From: a bacterium HR15
GTDB lineage: Bacteria; Armatimonadota; Fimbriimonadia; Fimbriimonadales; GBS-DC
Direction: 5' to 3'
NCBI GenBank assembly: GCA_002898555.1
Contig: BEHR01000002.1
Coordinates: 93,816-157,815 of the forward strand
DNA length: 64,000 nucleotides
Position 1 is the stretch's first letter. The number at the start of each line of letters is the position of its first letter. Both the position numbers and the translations under genes were made by a program. Under the pieces are notes generated by a model, which was given only the letters and a program-made list of their open reading frames with translations, made no database searches and was not told the DNA's origin. Of this stretch, positions 1 through 7,638 are shown one piece after another.

Positions 1-2
1 CC

Positions 3-584
3 ATGCAGAACGAACGCCTGACCGCCTCGCAACCCTTCCATATTCAGATTGAGACCCGCGAGGGGACGGAGGTTCTGAGTTTTCAGCTAACACGCAACGA
101 GGCAGCGAACTACCCGCACCTGCGCGTTGCCCGCCCCAAAACGGGCGAGCATGCGAACTTCCTTTTTGGTGGTTCACTCTCCAATGGCATCACGCTTCGT
201 CTGACCGACGACCGCGGGCAAACGCTTCGCAAGAATGGGCAACTGCTGGAGTTCAGCCTGTTCCATACGCGCATGCGCACCCGTGCCCCGCAAGACTGGA
301 TTGCGACGGGCATCAAAATCGCGGCGCTGGCGTTTCTCATTTGGCTTGGAGCCATCATCACGCGCGGCATCGCGGCAGCGGTCGGCTTCGTGGCGTTCAA
401 TTTTATCATCTTAGGACTGCTCGCTGTGGCTGCAGGTGTCACGCTGCCCATCTTACGCTGGTTCCTCGATACCAGCGGGCTGGATTGGGAAAGCGTGCAG
501 CGATTCATCGAGCAGACACTGGAGACATTGATTGCCTTGCTGCGCGAAGTGATGGACTGGCTCGCGCACCAGCGAGCGTGGTAG
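3..584 (+). CDS. Hypothetical membrane protein
   Basis: The 193-residue product has a soluble first half, then two hydrophobic stretches (about residues 100-120 and 122-152) and an amphipathic tail, so it is probably a small inner-membrane protein. I do not recognise a family. The ATG lies two bases from the window edge, so the ribosome-binding site is not visible and the true start may be further upstream. It lies 50 bp before a slipin gene on the same strand, which may point to a shared membrane role, but a separate promoter-like box sits between them. Confidence 0.6.
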   Translation: MQNERLTASQPFHIQIETREGTEVLSFQLTRNEAANYPHLRVARPKTGEHANFLFGGSLSNGITLRLTDDRGQTLRKNGQLLEFSLFHTRMRTRAPQDWIATGIKIAALAFLIWLGAIITRGIAAAVGFVAFNFIILGLLAVAAGVTLPILRWFLDTSGLDWESVQRFIEQTLETLIALLREVMDWLAHQRAW

Positions 585-589
585 TCGGG

Positions 590-595
590 TATACT
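590..595 (+). promoter_or_regulatory. -10 box TATACT for slipin gene
   Basis: TCGGGTATACT lies in the 50-bp gap before the slipin gene. The G triplet directly before the hexamer matches the pattern seen at most promoters in this window. No convincing -35 is visible. Confidence 0.45.
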
Positions 596-634
596 TTCCC
601 TGTGCCCGAATAGCGCGGGACGGGAGGCAAACGG

Positions 635-1438
635 ATGGAACAGCTATTTGAGAACCCGACAGCAACGGTGGTCGTGGCGGTTGCGCTTTTTGTTATCGTC
701 TTGCTACGCGCATCGCTGCGCGTGCTGCCAGAGTGGGAGCGTGCCGTCGTGCTACGGCTGGGGCGATTTCAAGCCGTCAAAGGACCGGGCTTAATCTTCC
801 TCATTCCCATTATCGATGTGGCGCGGATTGTCGACACGCGCATCGTCACAATGAATGTGCCCCGCCAGGAAGCCGTGACCAAAGACAATGTGTCAGTGAC
901 GGTGGATGCTGTGGTGCTTTTCAAAGTGGTCAACCCCAAGGACGCCGTGGTGCAAATTACTGACTACATCCAGACCTCCAGCCTGATTGCGCAGACCACC
1001 TTGCGCAGCGTGATCGGTCAGGCGGAGCTGGACGACCTGCTGGCACGCCGCGATAAGATTAATCAGCAGTTGCAGAGCATTATCGATGAACAGACCGAAG
1101 CGTTTGGGGTGAAGGTCACCAGTGTGGAGGTGCGCGATGTGACGCTGCCGGAGGAGATGAAGCGGGCGCTGGCGAAACAGGCGGAGAGCGAGCGTGAGCG
1201 GCGTGCCAAAGTCATCGCGGCGGAAGGTGAGTACCAGGCAGCCGAGCGACTGGTACAAGCCGCTGAACGCATCGCGCAGCAGCCCGCCGCGCTGCAGCTG
1301 CGCTACCTGCAGACGCTGGTGGAAATCGCCAGCGAGCGCAATTCAACAGTGGTGTTTCCCATCCCCATCGAGCTGATCCGTCCGCTGCTGGACAGCACGA
1401 CGCAACACAACGCATCACAGGCACCGTCTAAATCCTAA
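635..1438 (+). CDS. Slipin / SPFH-domain membrane protein
   Basis: A 267-residue stomatin-like protein. A single N-terminal transmembrane segment (about residues 9-27) is followed by an SPFH/Band 7 domain (about 30-200) containing the family signatures ERAVVLRLGRF and GPGLIFLIPIID. An Ala/Glu-rich helical region (about 175-235) is typical of the oligomerising C-terminal coiled coil. Slipins form ring-like scaffolds in the membrane and are thought to organise protease or microdomain functions. The usual NfeD partner is not the upstream gene here. A GGGAGG ribosome-binding site precedes the ATG. Identity is strong; the substrate is unknown. Confidence 0.9.
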   Translation: MEQLFENPTATVVVAVALFVIVLLRASLRVLPEWERAVVLRLGRFQAVKGPGLIFLIPIIDVARIVDTRIVTMNVPRQEAVTKDNVSVTVDAVVLFKVVNPKDAVVQITDYIQTSSLIAQTTLRSVIGQAELDDLLARRDKINQQLQSIIDEQTEAFGVKVTSVEVRDVTLPEEMKRALAKQAESERERRAKVIAAEGEYQAAERLVQAAERIAQQPAALQLRYLQTLVEIASERNSTVVFPIPIELIRPLLDSTTQHNASQAPSKS

Positions 1439-1471
1439 GTGACGGGATGGCATCACTGGGAACCCAGAATG

Positions 1472-1480
1472 TGCTATAAT
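1472..1480 (+). promoter_or_regulatory. Extended -10 promoter TGCTATAAT
   Basis: TGCTATAAT fits a TGn extended -10 exactly. Transcription would start near 1487, just before the hairpin at 1492-1516 in the leader of the histidine kinase gene. No clear -35 is seen. Confidence 0.6.
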
Positions 1481-1491
1481 AGACCTATAGC

Positions 1492-1516
1492 ATGGGCGAG
1501 CCGTGCGCTCGCCCAT
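1492..1516 (+). promoter_or_regulatory. Leader hairpin before histidine kinase
   Basis: ATGGGCGAG and CTCGCCCAT form a perfect 9-bp stem, with one further C-G pair inside. There is no T-tract, so it is more likely a 5'-leader structure than a terminator of the slipin gene. Confidence 0.5.
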
Positions 1517-1552
1517 CAAACACTCTAAACCAGGATCGGATGAGGAGAAGCG

Positions 1553-3271
1553 ATGAACTGGGAGCAAGCCTATCGGGAACTACTGAAGCAATACAACCAG
1601 CTTAAAGCGGAATGTGAACAGGCGCAGACGAGGCTGCGCGAACTGGAGAGCCAGCTGAAAAACGGGGGTAAAACCGCCGAAGTGGTCGCGGCGGAGGTCG
1701 CCAGCCCCGCTAACTATGAAGCGACGCTGCGCCGATTGGTGCGCCAGATCGGCGCGATTTTGCAAGCCGAGAAGGTCGTCTTCATGCTCTATGATCCCGA
1801 AGAGGGCGAGTTGCGCGCCTATCCGCCCGCCTATGGCATCGGTGACGAGGAGCTACGCCTGCTGCGCGTGCGCGCCACCCAGGGCGTCTCCGGCGAGGTG
1901 TTCCGCGAAGGAAAACCGATTATCGTGCATGACGCCATCAGCGATCCGCGCACCGTCAAGGAGAATGTGGCCCTGTTCCATATCCGCAACCTCGTGTGCG
2001 TGCCGCTCATCTTGGAAAAGCGCGACGAGGAGAACCGCGTGATCGATCGCCAAACGATTGGCGTGCTGCACGCTTTCAACAAGATGCGCGGCGGGCACTT
2101 CATCGACGAGGATGTACGCCTGCTGGAGCGAATGGCACGCAACGCCGCCGCCGTGATCGCAGGCATGCGCCTCTATCAAGCCATCCTCGAAGAGAAAGAG
2201 GAGCTGGTGCATACTATCGAGAGCCTGCGTGCAGGGCTACTGCTGGTGAATCAAAACGGGCGCATCAACCAGATGAACGCCGCTGCCCGCCTTATCTTCG
2301 GGCTGGGACCCGATGTGCTGGGCAAGCCCTATCAAGAGATCATCCCCAACGAAACGGTGCGCAACATGGTGCGCGCCGCCCTGGAAGAAGAGCGGGAGGG
2401 CGAACTGGTCGAACTCACTGTGCATCTGGATGGCAAGGAGCATATCTATCAGGTGCAGAACGCCATCGTGCGCGGCGAGGACCAAAAACCGATGGGCACG
2501 GTGATGATTTTCAACGACATCACCGAGATCCGCAATCTGGAGCGCATGAAGTCGGCGTTCGTGGCAACCGTCTCGCACGAGTTACGCACGCCACTTACCG
2601 CGATCAAGGGATTCATCTCCACCCTGCTGATGGATCCCGAAGACGCCTTCTCACCCGAAGAGCGGCGCGAGTTCTACACGATTATCGATCAGGAGACCGA
2701 TCGCTTGACCCGCCTGATTAACGACCTACTGAACATCGCCCGAATTGAGGCGGGTGAATCGCTCAAGCCTGTCTATAAAGAGGTGGACTTCTACAAGCTC
2801 TCGCAGAAGGTGGTCACCATTCAGCGAGCTGCCACCACCAAGCATACAATTATTCACGATGTGCCCCCCGATCTGCCACACATTATTGCTGACGAGGACA
2901 AGCTGGATCAAATCCTCACGAACCTGCTCAGTAATGCAATTAAATACTCACCGAACGGGGGCGAGATCCGCGTCAAAGCATGGGAAGAAGACCCAGACCA
3001 TATCATCTTCTATGTGTCCGACCAAGGGATGGGTATCCCGAAGGAGCATCTGGGCAAAATCTTCGAGAAGTTCCATCGAGTGGATACCAGCGACACGCGC
3101 AAGCAGTATGGCACGGGGCTGGGTCTCTATCTGGTGAAGCACTTGGTGGAGGTCATTCATGGTGGGCAGATCTGGGTGGAGAGCGAGGTAGGCGTCGGCT
3201 CTACCTTCTATGTGCGCTTGCCCAAAATCCCGCCCGCCGTGAAAGAGGGCAAAGAGCAGGTTGAGAAGTAG
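1553..3271 (+). CDS. GAF-PAS sensor histidine kinase
   Basis: A 572-residue, apparently soluble sensor kinase. Order of parts: a short coiled coil (about 5-45), a GAF domain (about 55-215), a PAS domain (about 220-330), a HisKA dimerisation domain with the phospho-acceptor in VSHELRTPL (His342), then a HATPase domain with the N box (NLLSNAIKYSPNGG), G1 (DQGMGIP) and G2 (GTGLGLYLVK). No transmembrane segment is evident, so it probably senses a cytoplasmic ligand. No response regulator is adjacent, so it is an orphan kinase here. The ATG has a GAGGAG ribosome-binding site, and the dut gene follows after 3 bp. Confidence 0.93.
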   Translation: MNWEQAYRELLKQYNQLKAECEQAQTRLRELESQLKNGGKTAEVVAAEVASPANYEATLRRLVRQIGAILQAEKVVFMLYDPEEGELRAYPPAYGIGDEELRLLRVRATQGVSGEVFREGKPIIVHDAISDPRTVKENVALFHIRNLVCVPLILEKRDEENRVIDRQTIGVLHAFNKMRGGHFIDEDVRLLERMARNAAAVIAGMRLYQAILEEKEELVHTIESLRAGLLLVNQNGRINQMNAAARLIFGLGPDVLGKPYQEIIPNETVRNMVRAALEEEREGELVELTVHLDGKEHIYQVQNAIVRGEDQKPMGTVMIFNDITEIRNLERMKSAFVATVSHELRTPLTAIKGFISTLLMDPEDAFSPEERREFYTIIDQETDRLTRLINDLLNIARIEAGESLKPVYKEVDFYKLSQKVVTIQRAATTKHTIIHDVPPDLPHIIADEDKLDQILTNLLSNAIKYSPNGGEIRVKAWEEDPDHIIFYVSDQGMGIPKEHLGKIFEKFHRVDTSDTRKQYGTGLGLYLVKHLVEVIHGGQIWVESEVGVGSTFYVRLPKIPPAVKEGKEQVEK

Positions 3272-3274
3272 CGC

Positions 3275-3754
3275 ATGGCAAACGATGAGTGGCAAGTAGG
3301 GCGCAATCTTCGTGTTCGTGTCGCTATCTGGCGTGAGCCAGAAGCGCGCGACCTACCCCTGCCGAGTTATCGCACCTCCGGCTCGGCGGGGGTAGATTTA
3401 TACGCCGCGGTGAAGGAACCCGTCGTGCTGCCACCAGGCGAGCGACGCCTAATCCCCACCGGCATCCGCATCGCTTTACCGCCCGGCTATGAAGCGCAGA
3501 TCCGTCCCCGCAGTGGGCTTGCCCTGCAGCACGGCATCGGCATGGTGAACAGCCCCGGCACGATCGACAGCGACTATCGGGGCGAAATCCGCGTAATCTT
3601 GATTAACTGGGGCACTGAGCCCTTTATCATTCACCGAGGCGACCGAATCGCCCAGCTGGTGGTCGCGCCCGTCGCCCAGATTGAATGGGATGAACGGGAA
3701 CAGCTGCCCGAATCGGAACGGGGCGAGGGCGGTTTCGGACACACGGGGCGTTAG
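3275..3754 (+). CDS. dut: dUTP diphosphatase
   Basis: Trimeric dUTPase of 159 residues that hydrolyses dUTP to dUMP and pyrophosphate, keeping uracil out of DNA and feeding dTMP synthesis. All five family motifs are visible: AGVDLYA (38-44), PRSGLA (78-83), [10 protein letters not shown] (95-104), RGDRIAQ (121-127) and the C-terminal arm [10 protein letters not shown] (149-158). An N-terminal extension of about 25 residues is slightly longer than in the shortest homologues. It is probably cotranscribed with the upstream kinase (3-bp gap), with no evident functional link. It is convergent with the small gene downstream. Confidence 0.96.
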   Translation: MANDEWQVGRNLRVRVAIWREPEARDLPLPSYRTSGSAGVDLYAAVKEPVVLPPGERRLIPTGIRIALPPGYEAQIRPRSGLALQHGIGMVNSPGTIDSDYRGEIRVILINWGTEPFIIHRGDRIAQLVVAPVAQIEWDEREQLPESERGEGGFGHTGR

Positions 3755-3763
3755 ACCACCCGC

Positions 3764-4003
3764 CTAATCCTCTACCCCCAGGATCTGAGTGTAGGTCACA
3801 TGCTGAGGATGGACATCCACGATGCCACGCGCACCCAGCTCGCTGGAGCCAGAGTGGCGCACATAGCAGACGCCAGGCAGACGCACCAGATCTTCCGAAG
3901 TGCGCAACTGGTTCAACACCTGTTCCGCCGCCTCGCGCGAATCGATAGGGCAGTCGATCTCCAGCCCATTCGTCAGCCCGATTAACAAAGTTACCCGTGC
4001 CAT
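3764..4003 (-). CDS. Small hypothetical protein, 79 aa
   Basis: The reading frame is open further upstream, but the ATG at 4003 is preferred. It has GGAGG at a proper distance, and a -10 box at 4064-4069 would start transcription downstream of the longer alternative. The product is soluble, with a beta-strand start (MARVTLLIGL), a helical middle and two cysteines. I do not recognise the family. It could be a small regulatory or adaptor protein; no function is inferred. It is convergent with dut, 9 bp apart. Confidence 0.6.
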   Translation of the reverse strand: MARVTLLIGLTNGLEIDCPIDSREAAEQVLNQLRTSEDLVRLPGVCYVRHSGSSELGARGIVDVHPQHVTYTQILGVED

Positions 4004-4063
4004 CGCATTGCCTCCGTTGGAATGAGATTCATCGCTCGCCGTGCCTTTCCTGCTACATGGGGG

Positions 4064-4069
4064 GTTATA
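4064..4069 (-). promoter_or_regulatory. -10 box TATAAC for small hypothetical gene
   Basis: Read on the minus strand, GGGGGTATAAC gives a leader of about 54 nt to the ATG at 4003. The G run before the hexamer matches the local promoter pattern. Confidence 0.45.
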
Positions 4070-4195
4070 CCCCCAGAATTTCTTCCAAGAGGAAGGATGA
4101 GGCGTTTCAGCGCATGCAGCGCCCAAAAATTGTTTCGCGATTCATCATCAGCACCTCTGGGATTCGGTCCGATTGCAGCGTCCAAGATCGATACA

Positions 4196-4663
4196 TTATT
4201 CCACCGCCTCGATTCGGTAGCGCACGATGCCTTTGGGCGTCTGTACCTCCACTTCGTCGCCTGCCGACTTGCCTAACAGCGCTTCACCCAGCGGCGAGAC
4301 GATGGAGATGCGATCTTGCAAGGGGTCCGCTTCAAAGGAGCCAACCAGCGTAATCGCGCGCTCGCGTCCGCTATCTAAGTCACGCAAACGCACCCGCGAG
4401 CCGAGATGCACCACCTCGCCCGCATGGTCAGGGCGATCCACCACACGCGCCCGCTGTAGTACATGCTCCAGGTCGCGAATGCGCCCTTCCAGCATCGCCT
4501 GCTGGCGACGCGCGTCCTGATAATCGAAGTTCTCACTCAGGTCGCCCAGCGAGCGCGCATGGCGTAGTCGCTCCGCTATTTCGCGTCGCTTGACCGTCTT
4601 CAACTCCTCCAACTCTTTTTTCAGTCGCTCATAGCCCTCGCGCGTCATCAGGATCTCTGGCAT
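4196..4663 (-). CDS. greA: Transcription elongation factor GreA
   Basis: A 155-residue protein that rescues backtracked RNA polymerase by stimulating transcript cleavage. The N-terminal coiled coil (about 1-75) carries MTREGYERLKKELEEL and the ARSLGDLSENFDY region with the acidic tip residues. The C-terminal FKBP-like domain (about 80-155) contains DRISIVSPLGEALLGKSAGD. The start at 4663 is chosen because family members begin close to MPEILMT. A longer frame to 4717 would run upstream of the promoter. The mRNA appears to have an almost absent leader. Confidence 0.96.
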   Translation of the reverse strand: MPEILMTREGYERLKKELEELKTVKRREIAERLRHARSLGDLSENFDYQDARRQQAMLEGRIRDLEHVLQRARVVDRPDHAGEVVHLGSRVRLRDLDSGRERAITLVGSFEADPLQDRISIVSPLGEALLGKSAGDEVEVQTPKGIVRYRIEAVE

Positions 4664-4674
4664 GGTAATCTCTA

Positions 4675-4680
4675 TATATA
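4675..4680 (-). promoter_or_regulatory. -10 box of greA, near-leaderless
   Basis: On the minus strand GGGGTATATA ends 11 nt before the greA ATG, leaving a predicted leader of about 5 nt and no proper Shine-Dalgarno. Inference: greA mRNA is leaderless or nearly so. Confidence 0.5.
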
Positions 4681-4708
4681 CCCCATCAGGGGAACGGAGG
4701 GAACAACG

Positions 4709-5986
4709 ATGCGACAAACGCTCCTATGGCTTGGAATTCTGATCGGGATGGCCATCGGCACAGCGGCCGATTTGCCTGGCTATGTGAAGTCCGATTCGCC
4801 CTACGACTGGAGCAAAACGGTGGAGGGCAAGGTGCTGAACAGCCAGTTCGTGGAGATCACGATGATTTCGCAAAAATGGCGCGAATTCACTTGGCGTCAC
4901 CGCCTGCGCATCGTGAAGCCGCCTGCACTGCGCCACCCTGAAACGGCGATTCTCTACATTACGGGTAGTGGCGATGGGCGTAGCGAGCTGCAACTCATCG
5001 CGCGGGCTGCCGAGCGCGTGGGCGCGATTGCCGCCGTGCTGCACGATGTGCCGAACCAGCCCCTTATCCGACCCGACCTCGTGGAAGACAACCTCATCGC
5101 GCACACCTTTGTGCAGTATGCCGACACAGGCGATGAGACCTGGCCGCTGCTCTTTCCGATGGTCAAAGCTGCCGTGCGCGCGATGGACACCATCCAAGCG
5201 TTCGCCCAAAAGGAGTGGGGCGTTCGAATCAAAAATTTCACAGTGACGGGCGCATCCAAGCGCGGCTGGACCACATGGCTGACGGCTGCCGTCGACAAAC
5301 GCGTGCGTGCCATCGCCCCGATGGTGTTCGATAACCTCAACTTTTTCGCCCAGATGCCCCACCAGCTCAAAACTTGGGGCAAATACAGCGAGCAAATCTC
5401 CGAATATTCGGAGCGCAATCTGATGGAGATGATGAACACCGAGCGCGGACGCAAGCTGGTCTCGATGGTCGATCCCTACTTCTACCGCGAGCGGTACACG
5501 ATGCCGATTCTTATCATTAACGGCGCGAATGACCCCTACTGGGTCATCGACGCGGCGCAGTTCTATTTCAACGACCTGCCTTCCACACGCAAATACGCGC
5601 TCTATGTGCCCAACGGCGGGCATGGGTTAGGCGATTACGAGCGCGTGCTGAACAGCATGACAGCGTTCTATCTATCAGTGGTTGGCGAGCTGGAGTTCCC
5701 GCGCCGTATCGAGGGCAAAGCCGCACGCGAGAATAATCGTGTGCGCTACACGGTTCGGACGGACCGCCCTCCGGAGAAAGTGCAGGTGTGGGTGGCGCAT
5801 TCCAACACGCTGGACTTCCGCCCGTCGCGCTGGGAGCCGGTGGAGGCGAGCCGAGAAGGGCGCGAATGGGTGGCGACCATCGAACTGCCGCAAGATGCGA
5901 ACCTCGCCCTCTTTGCCGAGCTAACCTATCGCGCTGGCGACTCGACCTTCACCCTCTGCACCATCCCAACGGTGATCGGGCGATAA
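4709..5986 (+). CDS. PhoPQ-activated pathogenicity-related family hydrolase
   Basis: A 425-residue exported alpha/beta-hydrolase-like protein. The first about 20 residues form a signal peptide. A nucleophile elbow TGASKRGWTT (Ser183), Asp275 in NGANDPYW and His305 in NGGHGLGDY make a plausible triad. The overall sequence fits the PhoPQ_related (PqaA-like) family. The C-terminal about 100 residues look like a beta-sandwich. The natural substrate of this family is not established. GGAGGG precedes the ATG, and the next gene starts 4 bp after the stop, so the two are probably cotranscribed. Confidence 0.85.
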   Translation: MRQTLLWLGILIGMAIGTAADLPGYVKSDSPYDWSKTVEGKVLNSQFVEITMISQKWREFTWRHRLRIVKPPALRHPETAILYITGSGDGRSELQLIARAAERVGAIAAVLHDVPNQPLIRPDLVEDNLIAHTFVQYADTGDETWPLLFPMVKAAVRAMDTIQAFAQKEWGVRIKNFTVTGASKRGWTTWLTAAVDKRVRAIAPMVFDNLNFFAQMPHQLKTWGKYSEQISEYSERNLMEMMNTERGRKLVSMVDPYFYRERYTMPILIINGANDPYWVIDAAQFYFNDLPSTRKYALYVPNGGHGLGDYERVLNSMTAFYLSVVGELEFPRRIEGKAARENNRVRYTVRTDRPPEKVQVWVAHSNTLDFRPSRWEPVEASREGREWVATIELPQDANLALFAELTYRAGDSTFTLCTIPTVIGR

Positions 5987-5990
5987 GTGC

Positions 5991-7550
5991 ATGCCTGAGC
6001 TTCGCACAAGCCTTCTCATCGTCGGCGGGGGGTTGGGGGGATGTGCGGCGGCGATGGCGGCGTCGTCGCTGCGCATCCCCACCATCCTCACCGAAGAGAG
6101 CGACTGGCTTGGCGGACAGCTCACGGTGCAAGCGGTGCCGCCCGACGAGCATCGCTGGATCGAACAACAGGGCTGCACGCGTCGCTACCGCGCCTTTCGA
6201 GAGGCGGTGCGCGACCACTACCGACGCTACTACCCCTTGACCAACGCCGCGCGGGCCGACCCTCATTTGAACCCCGGCGGTGGGTGGGTCAGCCGCCTGT
6301 GCCATGAGCCGAAGGTCGCCCTTGCCGTGCTGAACGCGATGCTCGCCTATCCCCAGATGGCAGGCTGGCTGAAAGTGTGGCACCATATGCACCCTGTCGA
6401 AGTGTTGACCGAAGGCGATTTTGTTCGGGCGGTGCGGTTCCAATGGGCGGAGGGAAACACAGAGGTTGTTATCTATGCCGACTATATTCTGGATGCGACG
6501 GAGACGGGCGAGCTATTGCCGCTGGGGGGTGTGGAGTATGTCACAGGGGCTGAATCGCAGCGTGAAACGGGTGAACCCCACGCCAAGCCTGAACCTCAAC
6601 CGCTCAATATGCAGGCGGTCACCTGGTGCTTCGCGATGGCGTATGACCCAAAAGGCAACCACACGATTGCCAAGCCCGCCCGCTATGCATGGTGGCGCAC
6701 CTTTCAACCCCCTTTCTGGCCAGGTCCGCTGCTTGGTTGGGTCGATATCCACCCCATCACGGGGCAGCCGCGTCGCTGGAGCCTTTTTGGCGAGGAGGGC
6801 ACGCCTGCCTTGTTCAGCTATCGGCAGATTGTGAACCCGACGCTTTATCCTTCGGAAATCGCGCCGTTGCCCGTGACTATCGTGAACTGCCCCCAAAATG
6901 ATTACTTTCTGGGTCCGCTGTTTGAGGTGTCGGCACAGGAAGCGTTGCAGCACTGGCAGGGTGCGCGCGAGCTATCCGAGTGCCTGCTGTACTGGTTGCA
7001 GACGGAAGCGCCGCGCCCCGACGGTGGGGTGGGCTATCCGGGACTGTACCTGCGCCCCGATATAACGGGCACGCCCGACGGCTTCGCGAAGATGCCATAT
7101 ATCCGCGAATCGCGCCGAATCAGAGCACGATTCACTATTTGTGAGCCCCATGTGTGCGCGGACTGTCGCCCAGGCGAAAAACTTGCGGAGCCATTTGCCG
7201 ATAGCGTCGGCATCGGGCACTACCGCATCGACCTGCACCCCAGCACTGGAGGCGACCCCTATCTGGACATCGACGCGCTGCCGTTCCAGATACCGTTAGG
7301 TGCGCTGCTCCCCGTACGGGTGCGCAATCTGTTGCCTGCTTGCAAAAACATCGGCACGACCCACATCACCAACGGCTGCTATCGACTGCACCCGGTGGAA
7401 TGGAATATCGGCGAGTCGGCAGGTTTGCTAACGGCGTTCTGTTTGCTGCGTGGAGTGGAGCCGCATCAAGTGTATGAAACCCCCGCGCTGCTGAGCGAGT
7501 ATCAAGCCCTGCTGCGTTCCCAGGGCATCCCGCTGGTATGGGAACTTTAG
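5991..7550 (+). CDS. FAD-dependent oxidoreductase
   Basis: A 519-residue flavoprotein. The N-terminal Rossmann motif IVGGGLGGCAAA (about 10-21) and the following acidic TEESDWLGGQ segment fit the FAD_oxidored family that is common in Planctomycetes and Armatimonadota; the substrate is usually unknown. The C-terminal part [14 protein letters not shown] is the usual FAD-closing segment. The left breakpoint of the 4,066-bp duplication falls at about residue 282, so the second half exists a second time as a fragment at 10903-11616. This copy is complete. Confidence 0.88.
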   Translation: MPELRTSLLIVGGGLGGCAAAMAASSLRIPTILTEESDWLGGQLTVQAVPPDEHRWIEQQGCTRRYRAFREAVRDHYRRYYPLTNAARADPHLNPGGGWVSRLCHEPKVALAVLNAMLAYPQMAGWLKVWHHMHPVEVLTEGDFVRAVRFQWAEGNTEVVIYADYILDATETGELLPLGGVEYVTGAESQRETGEPHAKPEPQPLNMQAVTWCFAMAYDPKGNHTIAKPARYAWWRTFQPPFWPGPLLGWVDIHPITGQPRRWSLFGEEGTPALFSYRQIVNPTLYPSEIAPLPVTIVNCPQNDYFLGPLFEVSAQEALQHWQGARELSECLLYWLQTEAPRPDGGVGYPGLYLRPDITGTPDGFAKMPYIRESRRIRARFTICEPHVCADCRPGEKLAEPFADSVGIGHYRIDLHPSTGGDPYLDIDALPFQIPLGALLPVRVRNLLPACKNIGTTHITNGCYRLHPVEWNIGESAGLLTAFCLLRGVEPHQVYETPALLSEYQALLRSQGIPLVWEL

Positions 7551-7590
7551 GCTCAAGCCCCCCTGGCGAACGCAGGTGGAATGTTTGGGG

Positions 7591-7596
7591 TATAAT
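7591..7596 (+). promoter_or_regulatory. -10 box TATAAT for dockerin protein, copy A
   Basis: TTTGGGGTATAAT lies 42 bp before the GTG start, so the leader is about 36 nt. No good -35 is visible at 16-18 bp. Confidence 0.6.
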
Positions 7597-7638
7597 AGTC
7601 ATGGACGCGATCACAACGGCGTCCAAAGGAGAAAAACG